Shown: positions 10,086-19,861, counted from the stretch's first letter. The stretch is 64,000 nucleotides of DNA from Hyunsoonleella aestuarii (GCF_006148925.1 NZ_VAWB01000001.1:1330001-1394000), one strand, 5' to 3'. The notes: generated by a model from the letters alone, not told the origin. Numbers and translations are program-made.

Positions 10086-11054
10086 TTGAAACTAAATATT
10101 AAAAGAATACTAAAAATTTCACTCCCATTGCTATTGGGAGTTTTTTTAGTCTGGTATTCTTTGTCTCAAATTTCTATTGATGAATTACTAGGGTATGTGA
10201 AAAAAGCAGACTATACCTGGATTATTTTGGGTATGTTCTTAGGCCTGTTAAGTCATCTTTCTAGAGCCTATCGGTGGCAATTTCAGTTAGAGCCAATGGG
10301 TTATAAGATTAGAATAGCAAATAGTGTTATGGCTGTATTTGCTACTTATCTCATAAACTATACAATTCCAAGAGCAGGAGAGGTAGCTAGAGCTTCCATT
10401 CTTACAAATTATGAAGATGTTCCTTTTGAAAAAGGTTTCGGGACAATAGTTGCAGAAAGAATAGCCGACATGATTGTCATGATTGGTATTATTAGCGTTA
10501 CGCTTTTTCTACAATTCGATTTTATTTATGGGTTTCTAGTTGAAAAGTTTAATCCAACCAAAATTATAATAGGGTTATTTGGTTTAGTTTTTATCCTGCT
10601 ATTCTTTGCGTTGTTTATAAAAAGTAGTAAGTCTAAAATCGCTCTAAGAATAAAAAATTTTGTAAATGGTTTAATTGAGGGAGCTTTAAGCATTTTTAAG
10701 ATGAAGAAGAAATGGGCATTCATCTTTCATACTTTGTTTATCTGGGGGATGTATGTACTTATGTTTTATGTAACCTCGTTTTCATTAGACGAGATCCAAA
10801 ACATACCCTTTACAGCTATTTTAATAGGTTTCATAGCAGCGAGTTTTAGTATAGCTGCTACAAATGGAGGCATTGGTTCTTATCCAGAGGCCATTGTTTT
10901 AGCATTTTTATTATTTAATATTCCAGAAGACCCAAGTCGTGCTTTCGGTTGGATTATGTGGGCGTCACAAACACTTATGATAATTATTCTTGGAGGTCTA
11001 TCATTAATATACTTGCCAATTTACAATAGAAATAAACAGCCTAGAAAAGTTTAA
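10086..11054 (+). CDS. Lysylphosphatidylglycerol synthase TM-region / flippase-like membrane protein
   Basis: A 322-residue polytopic inner membrane protein of the LPG_synthase_TM (UPF0104, YbhN-like) family. Several hydrophobic segments can be seen from residue 11 on. Family marks are SHLSRAYRWQFQLEPMGYK, the AVFATYLINYTIPRAGEVARA segment and the C-terminal ATNGGIGSYPEAIV. There is no lysyltransferase domain as in full MprF, so lipid lysinylation is not expected. The start is TTG, four bases after panD; no ATG lies near the first membrane segment. Its location in panC-panD-x-esterase-radA order suggests co-transcription. The transported substrate is unknown. Confidence 0.85.
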   Translation: MKLNIKRILKISLPLLLGVFLVWYSLSQISIDELLGYVKKADYTWIILGMFLGLLSHLSRAYRWQFQLEPMGYKIRIANSVMAVFATYLINYTIPRAGEVARASILTNYEDVPFEKGFGTIVAERIADMIVMIGIISVTLFLQFDFIYGFLVEKFNPTKIIIGLFGLVFILLFFALFIKSSKSKIALRIKNFVNGLIEGALSIFKMKKKWAFIFHTLFIWGMYVLMFYVTSFSLDEIQNIPFTAILIGFIAASFSIAATNGGIGSYPEAIVLAFLLFNIPEDPSRAFGWIMWASQTLMIIILGGLSLIYLPIYNRNKQPRKV

Positions 11055-11141
11055 AACCATTTAATAAGGTTTCAAAGCTTTGCTTTTTATCTCTAGGTGA
11101 ATTTATTACCTTGCCATTATTAAATCTCAAATCATCATAAA

Positions 11142-12293
11142 ATGAAAAAATCAATTAGCTTCCTTTTTGTCTTGTTTTGTATTTTGAATGTTGCTTTGGC
11201 TCAGGTTAAATACGAAACTATTGAATCTTTAAAACTAGGAGAAACAAGAGAAATTAAGATACAATTACCTAGAGGTTATAATAGCAATGAGGATAAAAGT
11301 TATCCTATAGTTTTGGCTTTAGATGGGGATTACATGTTCGAAGCTATTGCTGGAAATGTAGATTATTATTCTTATTGGGAAGATATGCCAGAGGCCATTG
11401 TTGTTGGGGTAAATCAGCTTGATAAACGCTATGATGATTGCATGTATTCCGAACAAAATTCGCTGCCAATTGAAAAAGGCGCAGCGTTTTTTGAATTTAT
11501 TGGGATGGAACTCATTCCATATATTGAAAACACCTATCGGACGGTTAATTTTCGAGTTGCCGTTGGGCATGGTGAAACAGCTAACTTTATTAATTATTAT
11601 ATGCTGAAGCCTCAGCCACTATTTCAAGCTTATGTAGTTATAAGCCCGGAATTGGCGCCTAATATGTTAGATTATATCCCAGAACGATTAACTAAATTAG
11701 AAACTAAAACCTTTTATTATTTGGCAATTACAAGTAACGATTCTAAGTCAATTAGAAAAATGACAGAGGCTTTAGATACAAGTATCAAAACAGTTGATAA
11801 TAAAAACGTACTTTATAACTATAATAATTTTGATGGACCATCTCATTATTCGGTTCCAGCTCATGCCATTCCAAAAGCTATTGAAAATATTTTTTATGTG
11901 TTTCAACCAATTTCAAAGAAGGAGTATAAAGAGTCAATCTTAAAATTAGAAGATTCTCCAGTAACCTATTTGCAAGAGAAATATCAAACTATCTACGATT
12001 TGTTTGCTATAGACAAACAAGTTTTAATAAATGATTTTAAAGCGATTGCCGCTGCTATCGAAAAAAATGAAGACTTTCAATATTACGAAGAGCTTGGTAA
12101 AATGGCCAGAAAGCAATACCCTAAAACATTGTTAGGCAATTATTATTTAGCACGTTTTTATGAAGAAACGGGAGAGCCTAAAAAAGCTATGAGAACGTAT
12201 CAGTCTGCTTATATTTTAGATGAGATTGCTGGTTTAACAAAGGACTTAATGCTTGAAAAAGCAGATTTAATTAAGGAAGATTTCGGGTATTAA
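11142..12293 (+). CDS. Exported esterase-fold (alpha/beta hydrolase) protein lacking the nucleophile serine
   Basis: A 383-residue secreted protein: signal peptide to about residue 20 (NVALAQ), then a putative esterase (esterase D/IroE-like) domain beginning at YETIESLKLGETREIKIQLP. It shows the strand PIVLALDGDYMF and the IPYIENTYRT lead-in to the nucleophile elbow. At the elbow the sequence is VGHGETANF: the expected GHSxGG serine is a glycine at residue 144. The C-terminal part (about 330-380, GNYYLARFYEETGEPKKAM) looks like a TPR hairpin. Hydrolase activity is therefore doubtful and a binding or scaffold role is possible. Its stop overlaps the radA start by one base. Confidence 0.75.
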   Translation: MKKSISFLFVLFCILNVALAQVKYETIESLKLGETREIKIQLPRGYNSNEDKSYPIVLALDGDYMFEAIAGNVDYYSYWEDMPEAIVVGVNQLDKRYDDCMYSEQNSLPIEKGAAFFEFIGMELIPYIENTYRTVNFRVAVGHGETANFINYYMLKPQPLFQAYVVISPELAPNMLDYIPERLTKLETKTFYYLAITSNDSKSIRKMTEALDTSIKTVDNKNVLYNYNNFDGPSHYSVPAHAIPKAIENIFYVFQPISKKEYKESILKLEDSPVTYLQEKYQTIYDLFAIDKQVLINDFKAIAAAIEKNEDFQYYEELGKMARKQYPKTLLGNYYLARFYEETGEPKKAMRTYQSAYILDEIAGLTKDLMLEKADLIKEDFGY

Positions 12294-13651
12294 TGGCTAA
12301 AGTAAAAACCTCTTTTTTTTGTCAGAGTTGTGGTAATCAATATGCCAAATGGCAAGGCCAATGTACGGCTTGTAAAGCGTGGAATACGATAGTAGAAGAG
12401 GTTATTCAAAAACCAGAAAAGAGCGATTGGAAGTCGCCAACTTCAACAGTAAAACGAGCCTCTGTTCCTTTAAGGATAAATGAGATTGACACCTCTAAAG
12501 AACCACGTTTAAACACACAAGACACAGAGTTTAATCGTGTTCTAGGCGGCGGTATTGTTCCTGGGTCGTTAACGCTTTTAGGAGGTGAGCCAGGAATTGG
12601 TAAGAGTACATTATTGCTGCAAATAGCTTTAAAATTACCATACAAAACCTTGTATGTTTCTGGTGAGGAAAGTCAGAAACAAATTAAAATGCGAGCAGAG
12701 CGCATTAACCCGGAAAACAACAATTGTTTTATTCTTACTGAGACTAAAACTCAAAATATTTTCAAACAGATTGAGGCATTAGAACCAGATATTGTAATTA
12801 TAGATTCTATTCAAACATTGCATAGCGATTATATTGAATCATCTTCAGGAAGTATTTCACAAATAAAAGAATGTACTACCGAGCTTATAAAATTTGCCAA
12901 AGAAACAGCAACACCAGTATTATTAATTGGTCATATTACCAAAGATGGCAATATTGCCGGACCTAAGATTTTAGAACACATGGTTGATACAGTACTTCAG
13001 TTTGAGGGTGATAGAAATCATGTATTCAGAATTTTAAGAGCTCATAAAAACCGATTTGGCTCTACAAATGAATTGGGAATTTATGAAATGCAAGGATCGG
13101 GACTCAGAGAAGTCTCAAATCCATCAGAGATTCTAATTTCTAAAAAAGACGAAGAACTCTCTGGCAATGCTATTGCAGCAACCTTAGAAGGCATGCGACC
13201 CTTGATGATTGAAGTTCAAGCATTGGTAAGTACAGCAGTTTATGGTACACCACAGCGAAGTGCTACGGGGTTTAATGCTAAACGGCTTAATATGCTTTTA
13301 GCGGTTTTGGAAAAGCGAGCAGGTTTCAAACTAGGTGCAAAGGATGTTTTTTTAAACATTACAGGAGGTATTACTGTTGACGATCCTGCTATTGATTTAG
13401 CAGTAGTAGCAGCCATTTTATCATCAAATGAAGATGAAGCTTTGCAGAGCGATTTTTGCTTTGCTGCTGAGGTGGGCTTATCTGGTGAAATTCGTCCAGT
13501 TCAACGAGTGGAACAACGCATTTTGGAAGCCGAGAAATTAGGTTTTTCCACTATTTTTGTTTCTAAGTACAATACAATTTCGTTAAAGGATACTACAATT
13601 AAAATTCAACTCATTTCTAAAATTGAGGATTTGGTTGAATTTATTGTTTAA
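12293..13651 (+). CDS. radA: DNA repair protein RadA
   Basis: RadA is a RecA-related branch-migration helicase that processes recombination intermediates. The 452-residue product shows the full layout: N-terminal C4 zinc finger (CQSCGNQYAKWQGQCTAC), Walker A GGEPGIGKST, a Walker B-like IVIIDSIQT, the RadA-specific HKNRFGS motif and a C-terminal Lon protease-like domain (ITVDDPAIDLAVVAAIL) that is structural in this family. Start and upstream stop share TAATG, so it is probably translationally coupled to the esterase-fold gene. The assignment is secure. Confidence 0.98.
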   Translation: MAKVKTSFFCQSCGNQYAKWQGQCTACKAWNTIVEEVIQKPEKSDWKSPTSTVKRASVPLRINEIDTSKEPRLNTQDTEFNRVLGGGIVPGSLTLLGGEPGIGKSTLLLQIALKLPYKTLYVSGEESQKQIKMRAERINPENNNCFILTETKTQNIFKQIEALEPDIVIIDSIQTLHSDYIESSSGSISQIKECTTELIKFAKETATPVLLIGHITKDGNIAGPKILEHMVDTVLQFEGDRNHVFRILRAHKNRFGSTNELGIYEMQGSGLREVSNPSEILISKKDEELSGNAIAATLEGMRPLMIEVQALVSTAVYGTPQRSATGFNAKRLNMLLAVLEKRAGFKLGAKDVFLNITGGITVDDPAIDLAVVAAILSSNEDEALQSDFCFAAEVGLSGEIRPVQRVEQRILEAEKLGFSTIFVSKYNTISLKDTTIKIQLISKIEDLVEFIV

Positions 13652-13724
13652 ATTACCATATAAGGAGCGTATCATTTTATCCTAAAATTCCTTAAATTCG
13701 CGAACTTATAAGATTTAAGAGTAA

Positions 13725-16700
13725 ATGAGCGCTAAATTTCCTGAATATAAAGGACTTGACTTGCCAAATGTAGCTAATGACATACTACAATATTGGCAAG
13801 AAAACAACATCTTTGAGAAAAGTGTTTCTACACGAGAAGGTAACGAACCGTACGTGTTTTATGAAGGACCACCATCGGCAAATGGACTTCCAGGAGTACA
13901 TCATGTTTTAGCCCGTGCTATTAAAGATATTTTCCCTCGTTACAAAACCATGAAAGGTTATCAAGTAAAGCGTAAAGCAGGATGGGATACACATGGCTTA
14001 CCTATTGAACTTGGAGTTGAAAAGGAATTAGGCATTACAAAAGAAGATATTGGTAAAACCATTTCAGTTGAAGATTATAATGCAGCCTGTAGAAAAGCAG
14101 TTATGCGTTATACAGATGTGTGGAACGACCTAACAGAAAAAATGGGCTATTGGGTGGATATGGATGACCCATATATTACCTACGAGCCAAAGTATATGGA
14201 AAGTGTTTGGTGGTTGTTAAAACAGATTTACAACAAAAACTTACTTTATAAAGGTTACACCATTCAACCTTATTCGCCAAAAGCAGGAACAGGCTTAAGC
14301 TCTCATGAGCTAAATCAGCCAGGGACATATCAAGATGTTACAGATACTACGGTCGTGGCTCAGTTTAAAGCTTTGGAAAATACATTGCCAGAATTTCTTA
14401 AAAAATTCGATCATTTACATTTTCTTGCTTGGACTACTACACCTTGGACTTTACCTAGTAATACAGCCTTAACTGTCGGGTCTAAAATTGATTATGTTGT
14501 AGTTGCAACTTATAATCAGTATACATTTGAACCTATTCATGTTATTTTAGCCAAAAATTTAGTTGGAAAACAATTCAATGGTAAATATTATCAAACTGAA
14601 GATGTTGCTGAACTTTCGGAATATTCAAAAGAAAACAAAAAGATTCCTTTTTTATTTACTGCGGAGTGTAAGGGAAGTGATTTATTGGGGATTAAATACG
14701 AACAATTATTAAAGTACGCTTTACCATACGATAGTCCCGAAAACGCTTTTAGAGTTATATCTGGAGATTTCGTTACAACTGAAGATGGAACTGGAATCGT
14801 GCATACAGCTCCAACATTTGGTGCAGATGATGCTTTGGTAGCAAAACAGGCTACGCCAGAAGTGCCTCCAATGTTGGTAAAGGATGACTACGGCAACTTA
14901 GTTCCTCTTGTCGATTTGCAAGGCAAGTTTAGACCAGAAATGGCAGAACTTGCGGGTAAATATGTAAAGAATGATTATTACGCCGAGGGAGAAGCTCCAG
15001 AACGCTCTGTAGATGTAGAGCTTGCTATCAAGTTAAAAGAAGAAAACAAAGCCTTTAAGGTTGAAAAATATAAGCACAGCTATCCAAACTGTTGGAGAAC
15101 CGATAAACCAATACTATACTATCCATTAGACTCTTGGTTTATCAAGGTAACTGATGTTAAGAATCGTATGTTCGAATTGAACGAAACCATTAATTGGAAA
15201 CCTAAAGCTACAGGAACTGGTCGTTTTGGAAATTGGTTGGCTAATGCGAACGATTGGAATTTATCGCGTTCACGTTATTGGGGAATCCCATTACCAATTT
15301 GGAGAACTGAAGATGGTAAAGAAGAAATCTGCATTGGTTCTGTTGAAGAACTTAAGGCTGAAATGACAAAAGCTGTTTCAGCTGGTGTTTTAGATAAAGA
15401 TATTTTTGAAGATTTTGAAGTTGGAAACAATTCAGAAGAAAATTATGCGAAGATTGATTTGCACAAAAATATTGTCGACGATATTGTTTTAGTATCTCCA
15501 TCAGGTCAGAAGATGTTCCGCGAAAGCGATTTAATAGATGTCTGGTTCGATTCTGGATCTATGCCTTACGCGCAATGGCATTATCCGTTTGAAAATAATG
15601 ACCTAATTGATAAAGGCACCACTTTTCCAGCGAATTTTATAGCTGAAGGGGTTGACCAAACTCGTGGATGGTTCTATACACTTCATGCTATCGGGACTAT
15701 GGTTTTCGATTCCATTGCCTATAAAAATGTAGTGTCTAATGGATTGGTATTGGATAAGAACGGACAGAAAATGTCTAAGCGTCTAGGAAATGCCGCTGAT
15801 CCTTTTGAAACTCTGTCAACTTATGGCGCCGATGCTACACGTTGGTATATGATTAGCAATGCGAATCCTTGGGACAATTTAAAGTTCGATTTAGAAGGTA
15901 TTGAAGAAGTAAAACGTAAATTCTTTGGAACACTTTATAATACATATTCATTCTTTCAGTTGTATACAAATCTTGATAATTTTACGTATTCTGAAAAGGA
16001 AATTCCATTAAACGAAAGACCAGAAATTGATAGATGGATTCTTTCAGAATTACATACCTTAATACAAAAAGTGGATGCGTTTTACGCAGACTATGAGCCA
16101 ACCCGAGCAGCGCGAGCTATATCAGATTTTACCCAAGATTATTTAAGTAACTGGTATGTACGTTTAAGTAGAAGGAGATTTTGGAAAGGCGATTATCAAG
16201 TTGATAAAATTTCGGCTTATCAAACGCTCTATACTTGCATGTCTGCTATTGCGAAGTTAGGCGCACCAATAGCACCATTCTTTATGGATAGACTTTATTT
16301 AGATTTAAATTCTGTTACGAGTAAAGAAGCTTTTGAAAGTGTACATTTATCAGATTTTCCTGTTTATGATGCATCTTTTGTCGATAAAAGTTTAGAGCGC
16401 AAAATGGAAAGTGCACAGACAATATCATCTCTGGTATTGTCGTTAAGAGCTAAGGAAAAGATTAAGGTGCGACAACCACTGCAGAAAATTATGATTCCGA
16501 TTGATAGTAAACAACAAAAGAAAGAAATTTTAGCAGTTTCAGGATTAATTAAGCACGAAGTGAATATAAAAGAAGTGGAGCTTTTAGAAGATGCTTCAGA
16601 TATTTTGGTAAAGCAAATTAAACCAAATTTTAAGACACTAGGACCTCGATTTGGTAAAGACATGAAACTCATTGCCAATAAAATAAAAGGGTTAACTTCT

Positions 16701-17129
16701 GCGGATATAAAAAAAATAGAGCAAAAGGGTGTTTTAGATGTTGTAATTAATGGAAAAAATATTACTTTAGGGCTTGAAGATGTAGAGATAACATCGCAAG
16801 ATATTGAAGGTTGGTTAGTAGCAAATGAAGGCTCCTTAACAGTAGCATTAGATGTTACCATAACCGAAGAGTTGCGCAAAGAAGGAATCGCAAGGGAATT
16901 AATAAACCGTATTCAAAATTTACGTAAAGATTCTGGTTTCGAAGTCACGGACAGAATTGATGTCATACTTCAAAAAGATGAACAAATAGTTAATGCGGTT
17001 AAAACCAATATTGATTATATTAAAGCGGAAACGTTAACTGAAGAATTAGAAATTAAAGATCAAATAAGCGAAGGTATAGATGTTGCTTTTGATGATGTAA
17101 ATACCAAACTGTTTATTCAAAAACATTAA
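13725..17129 (+). CDS. ileS: Isoleucyl-tRNA synthetase
   Basis: IleS charges tRNA-Ile with isoleucine in the cytoplasm. At 1134 residues it has the long form typical of Bacteroidota. The class I signature HIGH appears as PGVHHVLARA in the segment YEGPPSANGLPGVHHVLARA, and the KMSKS loop as NGQKMSKRLGN. The CP1 editing domain lies between them (AWTTTPWTLPSNTAL, TGIVHTAPTFGADD) and the C-terminal anticodon-binding domain follows (DRWILSELHTLI, NWYVRLSRRRFW). It has an upstream gap of about 70 bases and is followed four bases later by the DksA-like gene. Secure. Confidence 0.98.
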   Translation: MSAKFPEYKGLDLPNVANDILQYWQENNIFEKSVSTREGNEPYVFYEGPPSANGLPGVHHVLARAIKDIFPRYKTMKGYQVKRKAGWDTHGLPIELGVEKELGITKEDIGKTISVEDYNAACRKAVMRYTDVWNDLTEKMGYWVDMDDPYITYEPKYMESVWWLLKQIYNKNLLYKGYTIQPYSPKAGTGLSSHELNQPGTYQDVTDTTVVAQFKALENTLPEFLKKFDHLHFLAWTTTPWTLPSNTALTVGSKIDYVVVATYNQYTFEPIHVILAKNLVGKQFNGKYYQTEDVAELSEYSKENKKIPFLFTAECKGSDLLGIKYEQLLKYALPYDSPENAFRVISGDFVTTEDGTGIVHTAPTFGADDALVAKQATPEVPPMLVKDDYGNLVPLVDLQGKFRPEMAELAGKYVKNDYYAEGEAPERSVDVELAIKLKEENKAFKVEKYKHSYPNCWRTDKPILYYPLDSWFIKVTDVKNRMFELNETINWKPKATGTGRFGNWLANANDWNLSRSRYWGIPLPIWRTEDGKEEICIGSVEELKAEMTKAVSAGVLDKDIFEDFEVGNNSEENYAKIDLHKNIVDDIVLVSPSGQKMFRESDLIDVWFDSGSMPYAQWHYPFENNDLIDKGTTFPANFIAEGVDQTRGWFYTLHAIGTMVFDSIAYKNVVSNGLVLDKNGQKMSKRLGNAADPFETLSTYGADATRWYMISNANPWDNLKFDLEGIEEVKRKFFGTLYNTYSFFQLYTNLDNFTYSEKEIPLNERPEIDRWILSELHTLIQKVDAFYADYEPTRAARAISDFTQDYLSNWYVRLSRRRFWKGDYQVDKISAYQTLYTCMSAIAKLGAPIAPFFMDRLYLDLNSVTSKEAFESVHLSDFPVYDASFVDKSLERKMESAQTISSLVLSLRAKEKIKVRQPLQKIMIPIDSKQQKKEILAVSGLIKHEVNIKEVELLEDASDILVKQIKPNFKTLGPRFGKDMKLIANKIKGLTSADIKKIEQKGVLDVVINGKNITLGLEDVEITSQDIEGWLVANEGSLTVALDVTITEELRKEGIARELINRIQNLRKDSGFEVTDRIDVILQKDEQIVNAVKTNIDYIKAETLTEELEIKDQISEGIDVAFDDVNTKLFIQKH

Positions 17130-17133
17130 AACT

Positions 17134-17508
17134 ATGGGAGAAAGTGTAAGATATTCTGATGCAGATTTAGCTGAATTTAAAACATTAATTCAAGAAAAAA
17201 TAGAAAAGGCTAAGCACGATTTAGAGCTTATTAAAAGTGCCTATATGAACGATCATAACAATGGGACAGAAGATACGTCTCCTACATTTAAAGCTTTTGA
17301 TGAAGGAAGCGCCGTTATGAGCAAGGAATCTAATTCGCAATTGGCAATTAGACAAGAAAAGTTTATTCGCGATTTAAAAAATGCCTTGATTAGAATAGAA
17401 AATAAAACTTATGGTGTATGCCGTGTTACAGGTAAGCTTATTAATAAGAAAAGATTAGAGTTGGTGCCACACGCTACCCTAAGTATTGAAGCAAAAAACA
17501 TGCAATAA
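17134..17508 (+). CDS. TraR/DksA-family regulator-like protein with degenerate zinc finger
   Basis: A 124-residue protein of the DksA/TraR type. The first 90 residues predict a coiled coil (FKTLIQEKIEKAKHDLELIK and later KFIRDLKNALIRIENKTYG). The C-terminal part lines up with the DksA zinc finger, YGVCRVTGKLINKKRLELVP, but only one of the four cysteines remains (Cys96); the other positions hold Thr, Ser and Ala. DksA proteins insert into the RNA polymerase secondary channel and work with ppGpp, but the acidic tip motif is not clear here. Sitting between ileS and lspA on the same strand, it ends in a terminator. Family membership is good; mechanism is unproven. Confidence 0.85.
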   Translation: MGESVRYSDADLAEFKTLIQEKIEKAKHDLELIKSAYMNDHNNGTEDTSPTFKAFDEGSAVMSKESNSQLAIRQEKFIRDLKNALIRIENKTYGVCRVTGKLINKKRLELVPHATLSIEAKNMQ

Positions 17509-17531
17509 CCTTATATTAAATTATATATTTG

Positions 17532-17560
17532 AAACGTCTCTTTTTTTGAGGCGTTTTTTA
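17532..17560 (+). terminator. Intrinsic terminator after the DksA-like gene
   Basis: AAACGTCTC and GAGGCGTTT pair over nine positions with one G-T wobble, around a T-rich loop, followed by a T-run. It lies just before lspA, so lspA may need its own promoter. Confidence 0.65.
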
Positions 17561-17568
17561 TTTTCGAC

Positions 17569-18195
17569 ATGTCTTTAAAAAAATCAATTCTACTTATCGT
17601 TTTTGTATTACTAATTGACCAGATTAGTAAAATATATATCAAGACACATTTTATGCTTCATGATAGTGTTGAGGTATTTAGTTGGTTTAAAATATACTTC
17701 ATTGAGAACGATGGTATGGCATGGGGAACAAAGATTAGCGATTTTGTGTCCTTTATTTCAGACCGTTCGGCTAAAGTGTTTTTAACCCTTTTTAGGGTTG
17801 TGGCTATTTTCGGAATAGGCTATTGGTTATGCACTACAACAAATAAGCAAAGTCCAAAAGTATTGATTCTAGCAATTACTTTAATTTTTGCTGGAGCTTT
17901 AGGCAATATTATCGATTCGGTATTTTATGGTATTTGGTTTGATACTAGTTTTGGACAAGTAGCATCTTTTTTACCGGAAACTGGGGGATATGATAGTTTA
18001 TTACATGGAAAGGTAGTGGATATGCTATATTTTCCATTATTTAAAGGTTATCTGCCAGAATGGTTACCGTTTTATGGTGGAGATTATTTTACGTTTTTTG
18101 AACCGGTCTTTAATGTTGCAGATATGGCAATTAGCACGGGATTTATAATGCTAATTGTTTTTAATAGAAAGGCTTTTCCAAAAAAAGGTTCTTAG
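17569..18195 (+). CDS. lspA: Lipoprotein signal peptidase (signal peptidase II)
   Basis: LspA cleaves the signal peptide from diacylglyceryl prolipoproteins in the inner membrane, so it serves the many lipoproteins encoded in this window. The 208-residue product has four membrane segments and the family motifs IDQISKIYIK, ALGNIIDSVFYG, HGKVVDMLYFP and FNVADMAIS. The expected catalytic aspartates are D151 and D185. It is longer than proteobacterial LspA (about 165 residues), which is common in Bacteroidota because of an extended periplasmic loop. The next gene encodes a predicted lipoprotein phospholipase D. Confidence 0.97.
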   Translation: MSLKKSILLIVFVLLIDQISKIYIKTHFMLHDSVEVFSWFKIYFIENDGMAWGTKISDFVSFISDRSAKVFLTLFRVVAIFGIGYWLCTTTNKQSPKVLILAITLIFAGALGNIIDSVFYGIWFDTSFGQVASFLPETGGYDSLLHGKVVDMLYFPLFKGYLPEWLPFYGGDYFTFFEPVFNVADMAISTGFIMLIVFNRKAFPKKGS

Positions 18196-18295
18196 GAATA
18201 ATTTATTTTTAATTAAATATTTTGCCTATTTAAATTGGTGAGATGTAATTAAAAGTTTTTCTTTAACTAACTTAGAGGGATAATATCCAAGGATT

Positions 18296-19861
18296 ATGAT
18301 GCATCAATTGATTCAAAAAATGATATCCTATGTAAGAATATCACCATTTAAGATCGTAATAATAATACTGTTATTTTCTTCATGTCAAGAAAGCAAAAAA
18401 CTTGATGAAACCTCTGATTTCTGTTCAAAAATACATTCTAATAAAAGTTCTTCTCTGTCTAAAGAACTAGAGGATATGGCTGAATTGATGGAAAGTAAAA
18501 CAGGGGTTTATGTTTTGGAAGATGGAAGTGGCTCTATGGTAGCGCGCGCATGGTTAACAGAGCATGCTGAAAAGACAATTGATATTCAATATTTTATTTT
18601 CTCAACTGATAACGTTGGTCTTATTGCCTGTGATTATTTAATTCGAGCTGCAGATCGTGGAGTTAAAATCAGAATCATTGTTGATGATATTATGGTAGAT
18701 GCTGATGTAGAAGAATTATTGACTTTTAGTTCACATGAGAATATCTCAATTAAAATTTATAATCCAGGAGTTAACTTAGGAAAGAATATTTTCGGTAAAA
18801 TTCAAAAATTTGTGACCGATTTTAGAAACTCTAATCAGAGAATGCACAATAAAACATTTATTGTAGATGGTAAGGTTGTAATAACTGGAGGGCGAAATAT
18901 TGCGAATGAGTATTTTGACTACGATCATGAATATAATTTTAGGGATAGAGATGTTTTACTCTTGGGAAAAGAATCTGAAAATGTAAATAAGTCTTTTAAA
19001 GATTATTGGGAAGACGATTTAAGTGTTGAAGTATCAACTCTTTTAAAGGAACAAATTAAAATAGAATATTCGGAAAATGCTTTTAATAAGCTTCATGAGT
19101 ATGCATGTAATCCAGATAATTTTTGGCCACAAGTAAGGGCAAGAATAGAAAATCTACCAAATACATTTAAAGCAATTAAAGAATCAGGAGAACTAGTTTG
19201 GTTAGATGACGTAACTTTCATTTCCGACGTGCCGGGTAAAAATGATGGTAAAAATGGATTGAACGGTGGTGGTCTTTCAACTAATGCTTTAATTGAACTT
19301 GTGATGAATGCTGAAACATCTATTGAGATTCAAACACCTTATTTGGTTACTTCAAGATTAAGTAGAACCTTATTTAAAGATGCTGTAGATAGAGGAGTTT
19401 CAGTTAGAATACTTACGAATAGTTTAGCGTCTACCGATAACATCGAAGCTTTTAGCGGGTATCAATCAGATCGTGAAGAATTGCTCAAAACTGGAGTTCG
19501 AATTTTTGAGTTTCGACCTGATGCCGCAGAAAGAAAGAAGATAATGACAGGGGAATTACAGGAAACATTAAATCATCAACCTATTTTTGGTCTTCATGCA
19601 AAAACGATGGTTGTAGACAATAAAACCACAGTAATTGGAACGTTTAACTTAGATCCTAGAAGCGCTAATTTAAATACGGAATGTATAGTTATAATAAATT
19701 CGGAAAAAGTTACTAAAGGTGTGTTAGAGGGAATGGAAGAAGAGTTTAAAATTGAAAACTCATGGGAAACTACCTTAGATTATAATCCAGATTCCGAAGT
19801 TAATAACTTTAAAAGGATAAAAACATGGACTCGCAAATTAATACCAAAAAATATCTTATAA
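18296..19861 (+). CDS. Lipid-anchored phospholipase D family protein (ClsC-like)
   Basis: A 521-residue PLD-superfamily protein with two HKD motifs: H184-x-K186-x4-D191 in MHNKTFIVDGKVVITGGRN and H434-x-K436-x4-D441 in HAKTMVVDNKTTVIGTFN. The overall arrangement resembles ClsC/YmdC cardiolipin synthases (GVYVLEDGSGSMVARAWL near residue 70). The N-terminus is hydrophobic and ends LLFSSCQES, a lipobox with Cys30, so it is probably anchored in a membrane. Family members make cardiolipin from phosphatidylglycerol and another phospholipid, but nuclease or phospholipase activity cannot be excluded. Its stop overlaps the convergent folate gene by six bases. Confidence 0.85.
   Translation: MMHQLIQKMISYVRISPFKIVIIILLFSSCQESKKLDETSDFCSKIHSNKSSSLSKELEDMAELMESKTGVYVLEDGSGSMVARAWLTEHAEKTIDIQYFIFSTDNVGLIACDYLIRAADRGVKIRIIVDDIMVDADVEELLTFSSHENISIKIYNPGVNLGKNIFGKIQKFVTDFRNSNQRMHNKTFIVDGKVVITGGRNIANEYFDYDHEYNFRDRDVLLLGKESENVNKSFKDYWEDDLSVEVSTLLKEQIKIEYSENAFNKLHEYACNPDNFWPQVRARIENLPNTFKAIKESGELVWLDDVTFISDVPGKNDGKNGLNGGGLSTNALIELVMNAETSIEIQTPYLVTSRLSRTLFKDAVDRGVSVRILTNSLASTDNIEAFSGYQSDREELLKTGVRIFEFRPDAAERKKIMTGELQETLNHQPIFGLHAKTMVVDNKTTVIGTFNLDPRSANLNTECIVIINSEKVTKGVLEGMEEEFKIENSWETTLDYNPDSEVNNFKRIKTWTRKLIPKNIL

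Noticed and set aside
16364-16879. 171-codon open frame on the minus strand
   Set aside because: It lies wholly inside ileS, in antisense, and its translation is low-complexity Ser/Ile/Phe-rich. It is a shadow of a well-conserved gene.
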